From the NCBI RefSeq assembly GCF_004210295.1, contig NZ_SDAK01000001.1, forward strand, positions 1,302,001-1,366,000: DNA of 64,000 nt, read 5' to 3'. The notes beneath the pieces were generated by a model. The model saw nothing but the letters and a program-made list of their open reading frames with translations, searched no databases and had not been told where the DNA came from. Shown here piece by piece: positions 27,139 to 36,042 of the stretch. Source of the stretch: Lactococcus sp. S-13. GTDB taxonomy: Bacteria; Bacillota; Bacilli; Lactobacillales; Streptococcaceae. Made by a program: the position numbers and the translations under genes. The stretch's first letter is position 1, and each line of letters opens with the position of its first letter.

Positions 27139-28143
27139 ATGACTATGGACAAAATTTACAACGCGCCGTGGAAAATCCGCGACGTCGAAATTAAGAATAA
27201 AATCGTGCTAGCGCCAATGGCGGGCATCACCAACAAGGCCTTTTTAACGACTGCCAAGGAATTTGGGGCAGGGCTGGTCGTGACGGAGATGATTTCGGAC
27301 AAGGGCATTGAGCATCGCAATAAAAAAACTTTGGAAATGATGAATTTTGATGGCGTGCCACATCCACTGTCCATGCAAATTTTTGGTGGCGAAGTGGATA
27401 CCCTGGTTGAGGCGGCCAAGTTCGTTGAAGCCAACACCGTCGCTGACATCATTGACATCAACATGGGCTGCCCTGTGCCAAAAGTCACCAAAAATGAGGC
27501 TGGATCGCGCCTTTTGCTAGACCCCGACAAGGTTTACGACGTGGTATCTGCGGTCAGCGCAGCCATTTCTAAACCCTTGACCGTCAAAATCCGCATCGGC
27601 TGGGACGATGATCACCTTTTTGCTGTGGAAAATGCCAAGGCCATCGAAGCGGGCGGAGGAGCCGCAGTTTCCATGCACACCCGGACTAAAGCCCAAGCCT
27701 ACACCGGCAACGCGCAGGAAAATTGGCACTGGCTCAAAGCACTGACGCAAAATGTTAACATTCCGGTCATCGGAAATGGGGATGTCAAAACACCCGAAGA
27801 CGCCAAGCGTATAATTGACGAAACAGGTGTAAGTGCGGTCATGATAGGTCGTGCAGCCCTTGGAAATCCGTGGATTCTTCACCGGACAGAGCATTTTTTG
27901 CGCACCGGCGAATTGTTAGACGAACCTTCTGTCGCTGAAAAGATGGAAATCGCCAAATTGCATCTGGCTCGTCTGGTTGATTTAAAAGGCGATAATCTGG
28001 CCAGCCGAGAATTTCGTCAACACGCGGCTTATTATCTCAAAGGCGCTCCCCGAGCTTCTAAAGTCAAGTTGGCAGTCAATCAAGCAGAATCTCAAAGCGA
28101 AATCATCAGCATTCTTGACACATTTGTCAACGGTACCCGATAA
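27139..28143 (+). CDS. dus: tRNA-dihydrouridine synthase
   Basis: A 334-residue FMN TIM-barrel enzyme reducing uridines in tRNA D-loops. It has VLAPMAGITNKAF, DINMGCPVPKVTKNEAGSRLL with the catalytic Cys, VKIRIGWDD and GVSAVMIGRAALGNPW. ATG 27139 (or 27145) is chosen over a TTG at 27106 because the family begins here and TATAAT ends 7 nt upstream with no ribosome binding site. G+C is visibly higher than in neighbouring genes. A terminator follows the stop. Confidence 0.93.
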   Translation: MTMDKIYNAPWKIRDVEIKNKIVLAPMAGITNKAFLTTAKEFGAGLVVTEMISDKGIEHRNKKTLEMMNFDGVPHPLSMQIFGGEVDTLVEAAKFVEANTVADIIDINMGCPVPKVTKNEAGSRLLLDPDKVYDVVSAVSAAISKPLTVKIRIGWDDDHLFAVENAKAIEAGGGAAVSMHTRTKAQAYTGNAQENWHWLKALTQNVNIPVIGNGDVKTPEDAKRIIDETGVSAVMIGRAALGNPWILHRTEHFLRTGELLDEPSVAEKMEIAKLHLARLVDLKGDNLASREFRQHAAYYLKGAPRASKVKLAVNQAESQSEIISILDTFVNGTR

Positions 28144-28145
28144 TA

Positions 28146-28170
28146 AAATCTGGATATTTCCAGATTTTTT
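28146..28170 (+). terminator. dus terminator
   Basis: AAATCTGG-atattt-CCAGATTT followed by T. A TATAAT at 28174-28179 with TGGATA 17 bp upstream makes a promoter for the next gene that overlaps the hairpin. Confidence 0.85.
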
Positions 28171-28227
28171 CGTTATAATAGAAAGAGAAATGTTTATACA
28201 ATTCAAAAAATAGAAAGGGGTTTCCCT

Positions 28228-28458
28228 ATGCGTACAACAAAGGCCACTGAAGAAATTGAAAAAGCCATTATCCATTTGAAGAAATCCAAGCGCGAGATTA
28301 GCAATTATACCTTTGATTATAACGTTCAAAATTTAATTCAGCTCGACAAAACCATCAAGCAGCTTGAAAGCATCAAAACAGGCATCAACGCTGACAGCTA
28401 CTCTGTGGAGGGTGCCAGATCCACAGGCGAACTCGAAGGCGCCCGCCTCTCTAGATAA
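28228..28458 (+). CDS. Small hypothetical protein (76 residues)
   Basis: A 76-residue charged, soluble, helix-rich protein starting MRTTKATEEIEKAIIHLKK, with a Gly/Ala/Arg-rich end. AAAGGGG lies 7 nt before ATG, and a promoter (TATAAT at 28174) precedes it, so I regard it as real. No family recognised. A 41-bp repeat array begins 19 nt after its stop. Confidence 0.65.
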   Translation: MRTTKATEEIEKAIIHLKKSKREISNYTFDYNVQNLIQLDKTIKQLESIKTGINADSYSVEGARSTGELEGARLSR

Positions 28459-28476
28459 AAATATCCGCCATTTTTT

Positions 28477-28584
28477 CAGAGAATTTGCTGACGCAAACCA
28501 AAATCGCAAAATTCACACAGAGAATTTGCTGACGTAAACCAAAATCACAAAATTCACACAGAGAATTTGCTGACGTAAACGAGA
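28477..28584 (+). repeat. Three-copy array, exact 41-bp period
   Basis: CTGACG cores at 28488, 28529 and 28570, exactly 41 bp apart. Copies 2 and 3 are exact matches to the 20-bp consensus (28518-28537, 28559-28578). The spacer reads ACCAAAATCACAAAATTCA and is nearly identical between copies. Confidence 0.9.
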
Positions 28585-28593
28585 AACAAACAA

Positions 28594-28617
28594 AAAATAG
28601 CTCAATTGAGCTATTTT
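28594..28617. terminator. Palindromic terminator after the first YitT gene
   Basis: Perfect palindrome AAAATAGCTCAA/TTGAGCTATTTT, overlapping the minus-strand stop at 28616. T-rich on one side, A-rich on the other. Confidence 0.7.
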
Positions 28618-29500
28618 ATTTTTTAACTTTTTTATTCACCTTGTAACGACTTCTTGGATAAGTAAAATCGCCCAAAACCTCATGAACATTGATGATTGAG
28701 GTAAAAGCATTCGGATCCAATTCAGTCAAAATTTGCTTCACTTCCTGAATTTCGCCAGGGTTAAGTACCACATACAAGATTTCCTTAGCATGACCACTAT
28801 AAGCCCCTTCACCGTGCAAATAGGTAGCGCTGCGACCTGTTTCTGCAATGATTGCCTGAGCGATTTCCTGATGGTTCGTCGTGATAATTAACATCCCGCG
28901 CACCGTATAACCTCCGCTTTGCACCACATTAACGACCTGCGCCGCAACAAAACTTGCAATCAAAGTATACATCATATGACGCAAATCAATATAACTCAAC
29001 GAAAGCAACATCACACAAGCATCAAAAATAAAGAAAGTACGTCCAACAGCAATGCCCCGCTTAACCTGAAGCAACTTAGCCACAATATCAGCCCCGCCAG
29101 TCGTCCCACCAAAGCGGAAAACAAAACCAATTCCTACCCCAGCAAAAACCCCAGCCAACAATGCCGCAATCAAATTATCATGACCCACGTTGACCGAAAA
29201 GGGCAGACGTTGGAAAATCCACATCCAGATGGACAAAGAAACAATCCCCCAGATTGTATAAATAAAAGTCCGCTGTCCCAAAAAACGATAACCAATCACC
29301 AAAAGTGGAATATTCAAAAGCAACTGCGTATAAGCCGGGTCAATTCCCAGCAGTGCATGACCAATCAAAGAAAGCCCAGCAACACCACCCTCAGCCAAGT
29401 GATTCGCCATATTGAACTCAACAAACCCAAAGCCATAAATTGCCGTCCCCACAGCAATGGCAAGAATTTGGAGAAAATGTATCCTCGTTAATTTTTTCAT
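28616..29500 (-). CDS. YitT family membrane protein (paralogue 1)
   Basis: A 294-residue protein with five to six N-terminal helices and a C-terminal cytoplasmic DUF2179 domain (RSATYLHGEGAYSGHAKEILYVVL). FRFGGTTGGADIVAKLL is the conserved YitT loop. Function unknown; proposed transporters. ATG 29500 (GGGGG just upstream) aligns with paralogue 2, to which it is very similar throughout (NMANHLAEGGVAGLSL). It is last in the aspS-yitT run. Confidence 0.85.
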   Translation of the reverse strand: MKKLTRIHFLQILAIAVGTAIYGFGFVEFNMANHLAEGGVAGLSLIGHALLGIDPAYTQLLLNIPLLVIGYRFLGQRTFIYTIWGIVSLSIWMWIFQRLPFSVNVGHDNLIAALLAGVFAGVGIGFVFRFGGTTGGADIVAKLLQVKRGIAVGRTFFIFDACVMLLSLSYIDLRHMMYTLIASFVAAQVVNVVQSGGYTVRGMLIITTNHQEIAQAIIAETGRSATYLHGEGAYSGHAKEILYVVLNPGEIQEVKQILTELDPNAFTSIINVHEVLGDFTYPRSRYKVNKKVKK

Positions 29501-29605
29501 AAGACCCCCAAAATTTGATGAAATCTCCCTGCCAAACGACAAGGAGCTTTAGAACTATTGTAGTTGAAAACAAGCCGTTAGTCAACTTTTACTGATGAAT
29601 TCTTG

Positions 29606-30481
29606 TTATTTTTTCACATCCTTGATTCGCTCACGTTTTGGAGCAAAATCACCCAAAACTTCATGAACATTGATGATTGAAGTAAAGGCCTCAGGGTCAA
29701 TGATGGTAAGGATTTCCTTGACCTCTTGAATCTCACTTGGATTCAAGACCACATACAAAACTTCCTTGGATTCCCCACTATAAGCCCCTTCACCATGCAA
29801 GTAAGTGGCACTTCTTCCGATTTCTTCAATAATCGCCCTGGCGACTTCTTTATGCTTGCGACTGATGATTAACATCCCCCGTACCGTATAACCACCATTT
29901 TGAATCAAATTTATCATTTGCATTGCCAAAAAGCTCGCAATCAATGTATACATCATCTGTTTAAGATCGATATAGCTTAAAGACAAAGCCAAAACTACCG
30001 AATCAAAAATAAACATCATTCGTCCAATCGGAATCCCTTTTTTTAACTGGAATAGCTTGGCTAGAATATCCGTTCCACCAGTCGTTCCACCAAAACGGAA
30101 AACCACACCAACCCCAGTCCCGGCAAAAAGACCGGCCAACAAAGCTGCAATCAAATTATCATGCTCAATATTCACCGTGAAAGAGACCCGCTGCAAAATC
30201 CAAATCCAAACCGACAGACTCAAAAGTCCCCAAATCGTATAAATAAAAGTTCGCCGTCCCAAAAAACGATAGCCCAAGACTAACAAAGGAATATTAAGCA
30301 ACAACTGGGTGTAAGACGGGTCAATATGCCAAAGTGCATAACCCATCAAAGATAAACCAGCCACGCCCCCTTGCGCCAAATGATTCGCCATATTAAAAGC
30401 AACAAAACCAAAAGCGTAGATTCCTGTTCCGATTGTGATTGCAAGCAAATACAGTATATGTACTCTTGCCAATTTTTTCAT
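29606..30481 (-). CDS. YitT family membrane protein (paralogue 2)
   Basis: A 291-residue close paralogue of the gene at 28616, sharing nearly every motif (NMANHLAQGGVAGLSL, FRFGGTTGGTDILAKLF, RSATYLHGEGAYSGESKEVL), so the pair is a recent tandem duplication. ATG 30481 has AGGAGG 7 nt upstream. Its own 5' region has a stable stem GGGAGAAAG...CTTTCTCCC (30522-30552). Confidence 0.85.
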   Translation of the reverse strand: MKKLARVHILYLLAITIGTGIYAFGFVAFNMANHLAQGGVAGLSLMGYALWHIDPSYTQLLLNIPLLVLGYRFLGRRTFIYTIWGLLSLSVWIWILQRVSFTVNIEHDNLIAALLAGLFAGTGVGVVFRFGGTTGGTDILAKLFQLKKGIPIGRMMFIFDSVVLALSLSYIDLKQMMYTLIASFLAMQMINLIQNGGYTVRGMLIISRKHKEVARAIIEEIGRSATYLHGEGAYSGESKEVLYVVLNPSEIQEVKEILTIIDPEAFTSIINVHEVLGDFAPKRERIKDVKK

Positions 30482-30573
30482 TCTCATTCCTCCTAATAAT
30501 GAAACTTTTCAACATAAGAAGGGGAGAAAGTCCTCCTGATTGGCTTTCTCCCTTTTAATTTATTGACCGAGCA

Positions 30574-31458
30574 TCAGTCGCTGATCTCGGAAAAATTACC
30601 TAAAACACGCACATTTTCCGAAATAGAAACAAAAGCTTTAGGATCATAGCGCTCCACAATATTTTTAAAATCTTGATATTCATACATGGTGATGACTGTC
30701 AGTAAGACCGTCCGTTCTTCACGGGTATAGCCGCCCTCACTGCTCAAAATCGTCACCCCATGTCTAAATTTCTCAAACAATTGATGCATGAGTAAATCAG
30801 GATTTTGCGTCACAATCATTACCTGCATCCGCTTTTGACGCGTGAAAATAGCATCTTGCACACGTGAGCTGACAAAAATGGCAATGATTGAATACAACAT
30901 ATACTCCCAGCCAAAGAGTAATCCAGCGATGAACACAACGATTCCATTGACAATGAAAGACAAAGTCCCCACCGTACGGCCCGTTTTTTTACGCATATAG
31001 AGGCTGACAATATCTGTTCCACCCGAAGAAATTCCGGCTTTCATCGCATTTCCCACACCAAAGCCCATGATGGCACCACCAAAAACGGCATTGATGACCG
31101 GATCCTGCGTCAACTGAGTGACAGGAATAAAGTGAATAAAAACCGAACTCATCACAACAGTAATCAGGGTATAAATCGTAAATTGCTTTCCAATTCCTCG
31201 CCATGCCAAAAGAATTAATGGCACATTGACCAAGAATAAAGTCACCGAAATAGGCAAAACGTCATATCCAACAAGCCGAGTGATAATTTCTGAAACCACC
31301 TGAGCAACCCCAGTTGCCCCCGACGAATAAACATGACCAGGCTGGTAGAAAAAGTTCAAAGCAAAAGAGGAGAAAACACCATAAACCACTGCTGCAGAAA
31401 ACTTATTGACCAGCTTTTCCAGTCCAATGGACTTTAGAACTTTAATTATCGTTTGCAA
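30574..31458 (-). CDS. YitT family membrane protein (paralogue 3), TTG start
   Basis: A 294-residue, more divergent YitT protein ([33 protein letters not shown], a DUF2179 domain with [20 protein letters not shown]). It starts with TTG inside the last codons of aspS, overlapping by 17 nt; no ATG occurs before the first helix. It is thus cotranscribed with hisS-aspS. Confidence 0.8.
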   Translation of the reverse strand: MQTIIKVLKSIGLEKLVNKFSAAVVYGVFSSFALNFFYQPGHVYSSGATGVAQVVSEIITRLVGYDVLPISVTLFLVNVPLILLAWRGIGKQFTIYTLITVVMSSVFIHFIPVTQLTQDPVINAVFGGAIMGFGVGNAMKAGISSGGTDIVSLYMRKKTGRTVGTLSFIVNGIVVFIAGLLFGWEYMLYSIIAIFVSSRVQDAIFTRQKRMQVMIVTQNPDLLMHQLFEKFRHGVTILSSEGGYTREERTVLLTVITMYEYQDFKNIVERYDPKAFVSISENVRVLGNFSEISD

Positions 31459-33211
31459 GTTTAATACTCAATTCTTTCAGCTGTTTTTCAGCAACTTGTG
31501 AAGGTGCTTGTGTCATTGGGTCAGTTGCTTTATTATTTTTTGGAAAGGCGATAACTTCACGGATATTATCCTTGCCAGCAAGGAGCATAACAAAACGATC
31601 AAGTCCGAGAGCCAAACCACCATGTGGTGGGAAACCATAGTCCAAAGCTTCCAAAAGGAAGCCGAATTGCTCATTGGCATCTGCCAAATCAAAGCCAAGT
31701 GCTTTGAGCATTTCTTCTTGAAGCTCACGTGTGTTAATCCGCAATGAACCACCACCAAGCTCATAGCCATTCAAAACGATATCATAGGCATGAGCGCGCA
31801 CTTTCTTCAAGTCTGAACCCTTCGCATAGCCATCGGCTGACAAGAAAGCTTGTGTTTCTTTCGTTGGCAAGGTAAATGGATGATGCGCTGACATATAACG
31901 TTCTTCCTCATCAGACCATTCAAACATTGGCCAGTCAATAACCCAAAGGAAATTGAATTTACGGAAATCAATCAAGCCTTGTTGTTTACCAACAGTCAAA
32001 CGCAAAGCACCAAGTGCGCTATTGGCCACATCAAGTGAATCTGCCACAAACAAGACTAAGTCATTTTCAGAAAGTCCTAATTCGCTGACAAAACGCTCCG
32101 TAGCTTCTGCCAAGAATTTTGAAACGCCACCTGCTAATTCGCCTTTTTCATATTTGACCCAAGCCAGACCTTTAGCACCGTTTTGCTTAGCTTGTTCAGT
32201 CAACTTGTCAATGGCTTTACGAGAATATTTGTCGGCTGCGTTTTTGACAACAATCGCTTTGACCACTTCTGCTTCTTGGAAAACTTTAAAATCAACTGTT
32301 TTCGCAAGTGCTGATAAGTCAGTCAATAATAAATCAAAGCGAGTATCTGGTTTGTCAGAGCCATAGAAGTTCATCGCATCATCATATTTCATTCGTGGGA
32401 AAGGCAAAGTAACCTCAACACCCTTGACTTCCTTCATGACTTTGGCAATCAAACCTTCGGTCAATTCTTGAATTTCTTCTTCACCCAAAAATGAAGTTTC
32501 TAAGTCAACTTGTGTAAATTCAGGTTGGCGGTCACCACGTAAATCTTCATCACGGAAACATTTGACAATTTGATAATAACGGTCAAGACCAGCAGTCATG
32601 AGCAATTGTTTCATCAATTGTGGAGATTGTGGGAGCGCATAAAATTCACCTTTATTGACCCGAGAAGGAACAAGGTAGTCACGAGCACCTTCTGGTGTTG
32701 ATCTGTTCAAGAAAGGTGTCTCAACATCAATAAAACCAGCAGTATCCAAATATTCGCGGATTGAACGCGTTGTAGCATGGCGCATTGTGATATTTTTGAG
32801 CATTTCTGGACGACGCAAATCAAGGTAACGGTATTTCAAGCGTGTATCATCGAGTACTTCAACATCATCTTTGATTTCAAAAGGTGTTGTTTTTGATGTT
32901 GAGAGAATCTCGATGGAAGTTGCTTCGATTTCGATGCCACCTGTCTTGATTTTATCGTTTTTGCTGGCCCGTTCAACCACGTTACCTGTCACTTCAAGGA
33001 CAAATTCATTACGTGCTTTATCTGCGGCCTCAGCAACTTCTTTCGCTGCAGTTTCAGGATTCACAACGATTTGAACGATTCCTTCACGGTCACGCAAATC
33101 AATGAAAATCAAGCCGCCAAGATTGCGGCGTTTAGCAACCCACCCCTTGACAGTGACCGTTTGGTTTAAATATTCTTCGGTAATATTTCCAGCGTAATTT
33201 GTACGTTTCAT
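31442..33211 (-). CDS. aspS: Aspartyl-tRNA synthetase
   Basis: A 589-residue bacterial-type AspRS: N-terminal OB anticodon-binding domain ([22 protein letters not shown]), class II motif 2 ([22 protein letters not shown]), the GAD insertion domain (about 280-420) and motif 3 ([15 protein letters not shown]). ATG 33211 (MKRTNYAGN) matches orthologues; an ATG five codons earlier is less likely. It follows hisS after a 404-nt spacer holding an inverted-repeat element. Confidence 0.97.
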   Translation of the reverse strand: MKRTNYAGNITEEYLNQTVTVKGWVAKRRNLGGLIFIDLRDREGIVQIVVNPETAAKEVAEAADKARNEFVLEVTGNVVERASKNDKIKTGGIEIEATSIEILSTSKTTPFEIKDDVEVLDDTRLKYRYLDLRRPEMLKNITMRHATTRSIREYLDTAGFIDVETPFLNRSTPEGARDYLVPSRVNKGEFYALPQSPQLMKQLLMTAGLDRYYQIVKCFRDEDLRGDRQPEFTQVDLETSFLGEEEIQELTEGLIAKVMKEVKGVEVTLPFPRMKYDDAMNFYGSDKPDTRFDLLLTDLSALAKTVDFKVFQEAEVVKAIVVKNAADKYSRKAIDKLTEQAKQNGAKGLAWVKYEKGELAGGVSKFLAEATERFVSELGLSENDLVLFVADSLDVANSALGALRLTVGKQQGLIDFRKFNFLWVIDWPMFEWSDEEERYMSAHHPFTLPTKETQAFLSADGYAKGSDLKKVRAHAYDIVLNGYELGGGSLRINTRELQEEMLKALGFDLADANEQFGFLLEALDYGFPPHGGLALGLDRFVMLLAGKDNIREVIAFPKNNKATDPMTQAPSQVAEKQLKELSIKLANDN

Positions 33212-33252
33212 AATTCTTTCTTTCATTTTTTGTAAATGGGAGTAAACTCATA

Positions 33253-33524
33253 GTGAGTGCTCATTGACCTATCTCAACAAGTCCTAACAGCTGTTTAGTC
33301 TTGCTGCGCAAACCGCGTAGCGATAAACGGCGGCAAAGTTGACTTGGGCGTGAGCACCACTGACTCGGAAATTTTTTTAGTAATGAGATTGCAAGTGGCT
33401 CTGCCACTTAGCAATCCGCGCAGGAAGCCTGCTCGACTATCATTTTCTTACTGGTTCGACAGCTTGCGCAGCAAGACTAAGAAGCAGTTAGAAAATGAAG
33501 GAGATAGGCTGCCGAGCACTCCAC
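33253..33524. repeat. Inverted-repeat, hairpin-rich element between hisS and aspS
   Basis: Arms of about 61 nt (33253-33313 and 33463-33524) are imperfect inverted repeats. They share GTGAGTGCTC/GAGCACTCCAC, CCTATCTC/GAGATAGG, CTAAC/GTTAG and a perfect GTCTTGCTGCGCAA/TTGCGCAGCAAGAC. Between and around them are compact hairpins: GATTGC.AGTGGC-tct-GCCACT..GCAATC, GCAGG-aa-GCCTGC, GGAG-ggaca-CTCC, and TAACAGTCCA-CTGGACTGTTA at 33564-33582. The sequence is more G+C-rich than its surroundings and has no credible gene. It looks like a MITE-like element or structured RNA. Confidence 0.65.
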
Positions 33525-33615
33525 GAAGGAGGGACACTCCGTTTCCCTTATCCGCCACCTTAACAGTCCACTGGACTGTTAAGCTAGAAACAATTTCCAA
33601 AAACAGACTCAAATC

Positions 33616-34908
33616 TTAGTTCATCTCGTCGGCGTAGATTTCTTCAAAAATCGGTGCGAAGGCTTCAGAGACTGCTTTGAGTGTTGTTTCAACTTCTTTG
33701 CGGGTTTGATTGTGTTTGACTTTGATGTTGCCTGTGCGCACTTCGTCTTCGCCGAGGGTGATAATCAGCTCTGCACCAAGTTTTTCAGCGGTTTTGAACT
33801 GCGCGCCAAGTTTACGATTTGAAAAATCACGCTCAACTTTGAAGGCTTGTTCGCGTAAACTTTCAGTCAATTTTGTGGCTGCAAGATTGGCTTTTTCACC
33901 CATGACAGCGATGAAGACGTCCAAGGTTTCTTCGGGGATGAATTCAATCTTTTGTTTTTCAGCAATCATGAGCAAACGTTCGATTCCAAGGCCAAAGCCA
34001 AAAGCTGGTGTCTCTGGTCCATCAAAATATTCAACCAAACCATCATAACGTCCACCACCACAAACGGTTAATTCTTTGCCATCAAAATTAACAATAAATT
34101 CAAAGATGGTGTCATTGTAATAGTCCAATCCACGCACCATGTTTGGATCAATCGTGTATTCGATATTGAGTGCTTCAAGCAGTGCTTTGACTTGTTCAAA
34201 GTAGTTCTTTGAGCTGTCATTCAAATAGTCTAAAATCGCTGGAGCATTTTCAACGATAGCAATATCTTCGGGTTCTTTGCTATCCAAAACACGTAGAGGA
34301 TTTTCGTTAAGACGACGACGGCTATCTTCTGAAAGTTGATTTTCAAATGGTGTCAAATAATCAATGAGCGCTTGACGGTAGGCTTTGCGGCTGTCCATAT
34401 CACCCAAAGTATTGAGTGAAAGTTTGACTCCTGTGATGCCTAATTGACGGAAAAGCGTGTCTGCCATCGCAATAATTTCTACGTCAACAGCTGGATTTTT
34501 TACGCCCAAGCATTCGACACCAAACTGGTGAAATTGACGCATACGGCCAGATTGTGGTCGTTCGTAGCGGAACATTGGTGCGTTATACCAGAGTTTTACT
34601 GGCTTGATGACTTCGGGGGCGTAGAGTTTATTCTCAATATAGGCCCGAACAGCTGAAGCTGTGCCTTCTGGACGGAGTGCAATGTGGCGACCGCCTTTGT
34701 CTTCAAAATCGTACATTTCTTTCGTGACAATATCACTGGTTTCACCTGTGGCGCGGCTGAAAAGTTCATAGCTTTCAAACATTGGTGTGCGGATTTCTTT
34801 GAAATTGTAATCATTGAAAACGGCACGGGCAATTTCTTCAACGTATTGCCATTTGGCAGTTTGAGCAGGGAGTAAATCTGCTGTTCCTTTTGGTTTTTGA
34901 AGTTTCAT
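33616..34908 (-). CDS. hisS: Histidyl-tRNA synthetase
   Basis: A 430-residue class II HisRS with LQKPKGTADLLP, motif 2 RYERPQSGRMRQFHQFGVE, the histidine loops GLDYYNDTIFEF and GGGRYDGL, motif 3 FGFGLGIERLLM, and a C-terminal anticodon domain (340-420). Full family length. It is first in the hisS-aspS-yitT operon, behind a T-box leader. Confidence 0.97.
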   Translation of the reverse strand: MKLQKPKGTADLLPAQTAKWQYVEEIARAVFNDYNFKEIRTPMFESYELFSRATGETSDIVTKEMYDFEDKGGRHIALRPEGTASAVRAYIENKLYAPEVIKPVKLWYNAPMFRYERPQSGRMRQFHQFGVECLGVKNPAVDVEIIAMADTLFRQLGITGVKLSLNTLGDMDSRKAYRQALIDYLTPFENQLSEDSRRRLNENPLRVLDSKEPEDIAIVENAPAILDYLNDSSKNYFEQVKALLEALNIEYTIDPNMVRGLDYYNDTIFEFIVNFDGKELTVCGGGRYDGLVEYFDGPETPAFGFGLGIERLLMIAEKQKIEFIPEETLDVFIAVMGEKANLAATKLTESLREQAFKVERDFSNRKLGAQFKTAEKLGAELIITLGEDEVRTGNIKVKHNQTRKEVETTLKAVSEAFAPIFEEIYADEMN

Positions 34909-34994
34909 CTTGTTTTCCTTTCAATGGATGAGTGGATTTTGCAAAGCTTCTTAAAAAGTCGTGAATTTCTGTCATCTCAAGATACCGCTTTCAA

Positions 34995-35161
34995 AAGAAA
35001 GCACCCTAAAGCACAATCGCTCTAGGGTGCTATAATTGCACGGTACCACCTAAATTTGCTCTAAAGGAGAGCCTCAGATTTGATTATAACGTTATCATCG
35101 AAAATAATGTCACGACTTTATGAGCTTTCAGCTACTGCTCACTCTCTTGTCTATTATTGTA
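34995..35161 (-). ncRNA. T-box riboswitch before hisS-aspS
   Basis: Minus strand: T-box core AGGTGGTACCGTGC (35038-35051), then terminator AGCACCCTA...TAGGGTGCT (35000-35031). The leader upstream has a short stem I with TGACAT; GAC (35109-35111) is an Asp specifier and CAT overlaps as a possible His codon. The promoter is TTGCTT-17 bp-TACAAT (-10 at 35156-35161). One leader would serve both synthetases. Confidence 0.85.
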
Positions 35162-35165
35162 ACGC

Positions 35166-35193
35166 AAAAAGCCGCCCAAAGCAAGCGACTTTT
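35166..35193 (-). terminator. pgsA terminator
   Basis: Minus strand AAAAGTCGC...GGCTTTTT stem-loop, 30 nt after the pgsA stop. Confidence 0.6.
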
Positions 35194-35223
35194 GTCTAAT
35201 TTTGTAAATTTTTTGGTCTTTTA

Positions 35224-35796
35224 TTAGTCTGCATTTTTGAAGACTTGCATATTTTGGGCAAAGTAATCATAACCACTGTAAATTGTAAATAATACGCAGA
35301 TGTAGAAAAGGATTGTTCCGATGTAGAATGGATTTCCGATGAAGAGGAAAATCACGCTGAGCATTTGGGTTGCAGTTTTGATTTTTCCAGGCATTGCTGC
35401 TGCCATGACCACGCCACCTTGCTCCACCAAAAGCAGACGCAGGCCAGTCACCGCAAGCTCACGGCAGACAATGATAGCCACTGCCCAAATCGGTACAACG
35501 TTCAAGGCAACCAGCACCACAAAGGCGACCATGTTAAGCATTTTATCGGCCAATGGATCGGCGAATTTCCCAAAATTGCTGACCACGTGCCATTTGCGTG
35601 CTAAATAGCCATCCAGCCAGTCTGTGAACGAAGCAATCGCAAAAACGATTGCCGCAATGACCCACATAACGGAGCTGTGCGCATGAGAAACAACGCCCTC
35701 AAAACGTGCGCCTTGTGGTAAATAAAATAAAATGACAAAAATTGGAATCATAAAGATTCGCAGCATGGTCAATTGATTGGGTAGTTTCTGTTTCAT
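35224..35796 (-). CDS. pgsA: CDP-diacylglycerol--glycerol-3-phosphate 3-phosphatidyltransferase
   Basis: A 190-residue membrane enzyme of phosphatidylglycerol synthesis. The CDP-alcohol phosphatidyltransferase motif DG-x2-AR-x8-G-x3-D-x3-D is complete in DWLDGYLARKWHVVSNFGKF followed by ADPLAD. About five helices. It is downstream of rodZ and the M16 pair, a common Firmicute neighbourhood, but separated from rodZ by a 41-bp repeat array. Confidence 0.95.
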   Translation of the reverse strand: MKQKLPNQLTMLRIFMIPIFVILFYLPQGARFEGVVSHAHSSVMWVIAAIVFAIASFTDWLDGYLARKWHVVSNFGKFADPLADKMLNMVAFVVLVALNVVPIWAVAIIVCRELAVTGLRLLLVEQGGVVMAAAMPGKIKTATQMLSVIFLFIGNPFYIGTILFYICVLFTIYSGYDYFAQNMQVFKNAD

Positions 35797-35816
35797 AGTT
35801 CTCCTTTTTTCTGGGA

Positions 35817-36025
35817 AATTTGAATTGCGTCAGCATTTTTTCTGGTGCTGTCTGCGAAATCTAAGTTGCGTCAGCATTTTCTCTGGTGCTGTCTGCGAAA
35901 TTCGAGTTACGTCAGCATTTTCTCTGGTGCTGTCTGCGAAATCTAAGTTGCGTCAGCATTTTCTCTGGTGCTGTCTGCGAAATTCGAGTTACGTCAGCAT
36001 TTTCTCTGGTGCTGTCTGCGGAATT
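35817..36025 (-). repeat. Five-copy array with exact 41-bp period and 82-bp higher-order unit
   Basis: Cores (GCGTCAGC or ACGTCAGC on the plus strand) begin at 35827, 35868, 35909, 35950 and 35991, each 41 bp apart. Copies 3 and 5 (35907-35926, 35989-36008) are exact inverse matches to the 20-bp consensus. Spacers alternate between two forms (GTCTGCGAAATCTAAGTT and GTCTGCGAAATTCGAGTT), giving an 82-bp unit present twice. It lies between rodZ and pgsA, reading in the sense direction of the transcript. Confidence 0.95.
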
Positions 36026-36042
36026 TAGCAGTCAAAAGCAAA

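Noticed and set aside
33450-33480. tRNA-like GGTTCGA (T-loop) in the hisS-aspS spacer
   Set aside because: No acceptor, D or anticodon arms can be formed around it.
33344-33619. 91-codon plus-strand reading frame between hisS and aspS
   Set aside because: It runs through inverted-repeat arms and hairpins, has no ribosome binding site and overlaps the hisS 3' end.
35817-36025. Regular 41-bp array as a CRISPR array
   Set aside because: Repeats are only about 20 bp, the spacers are near-identical or alternate rather than unique, and there are no cas genes. It is a tandem repeat array.
35777-36028. Cys/Ser-rich plus-strand reading frame across the repeat array
   Set aside because: It is only the translation of the 41-bp repeat (not a multiple of three, so frames rotate) and lacks a ribosome binding site.
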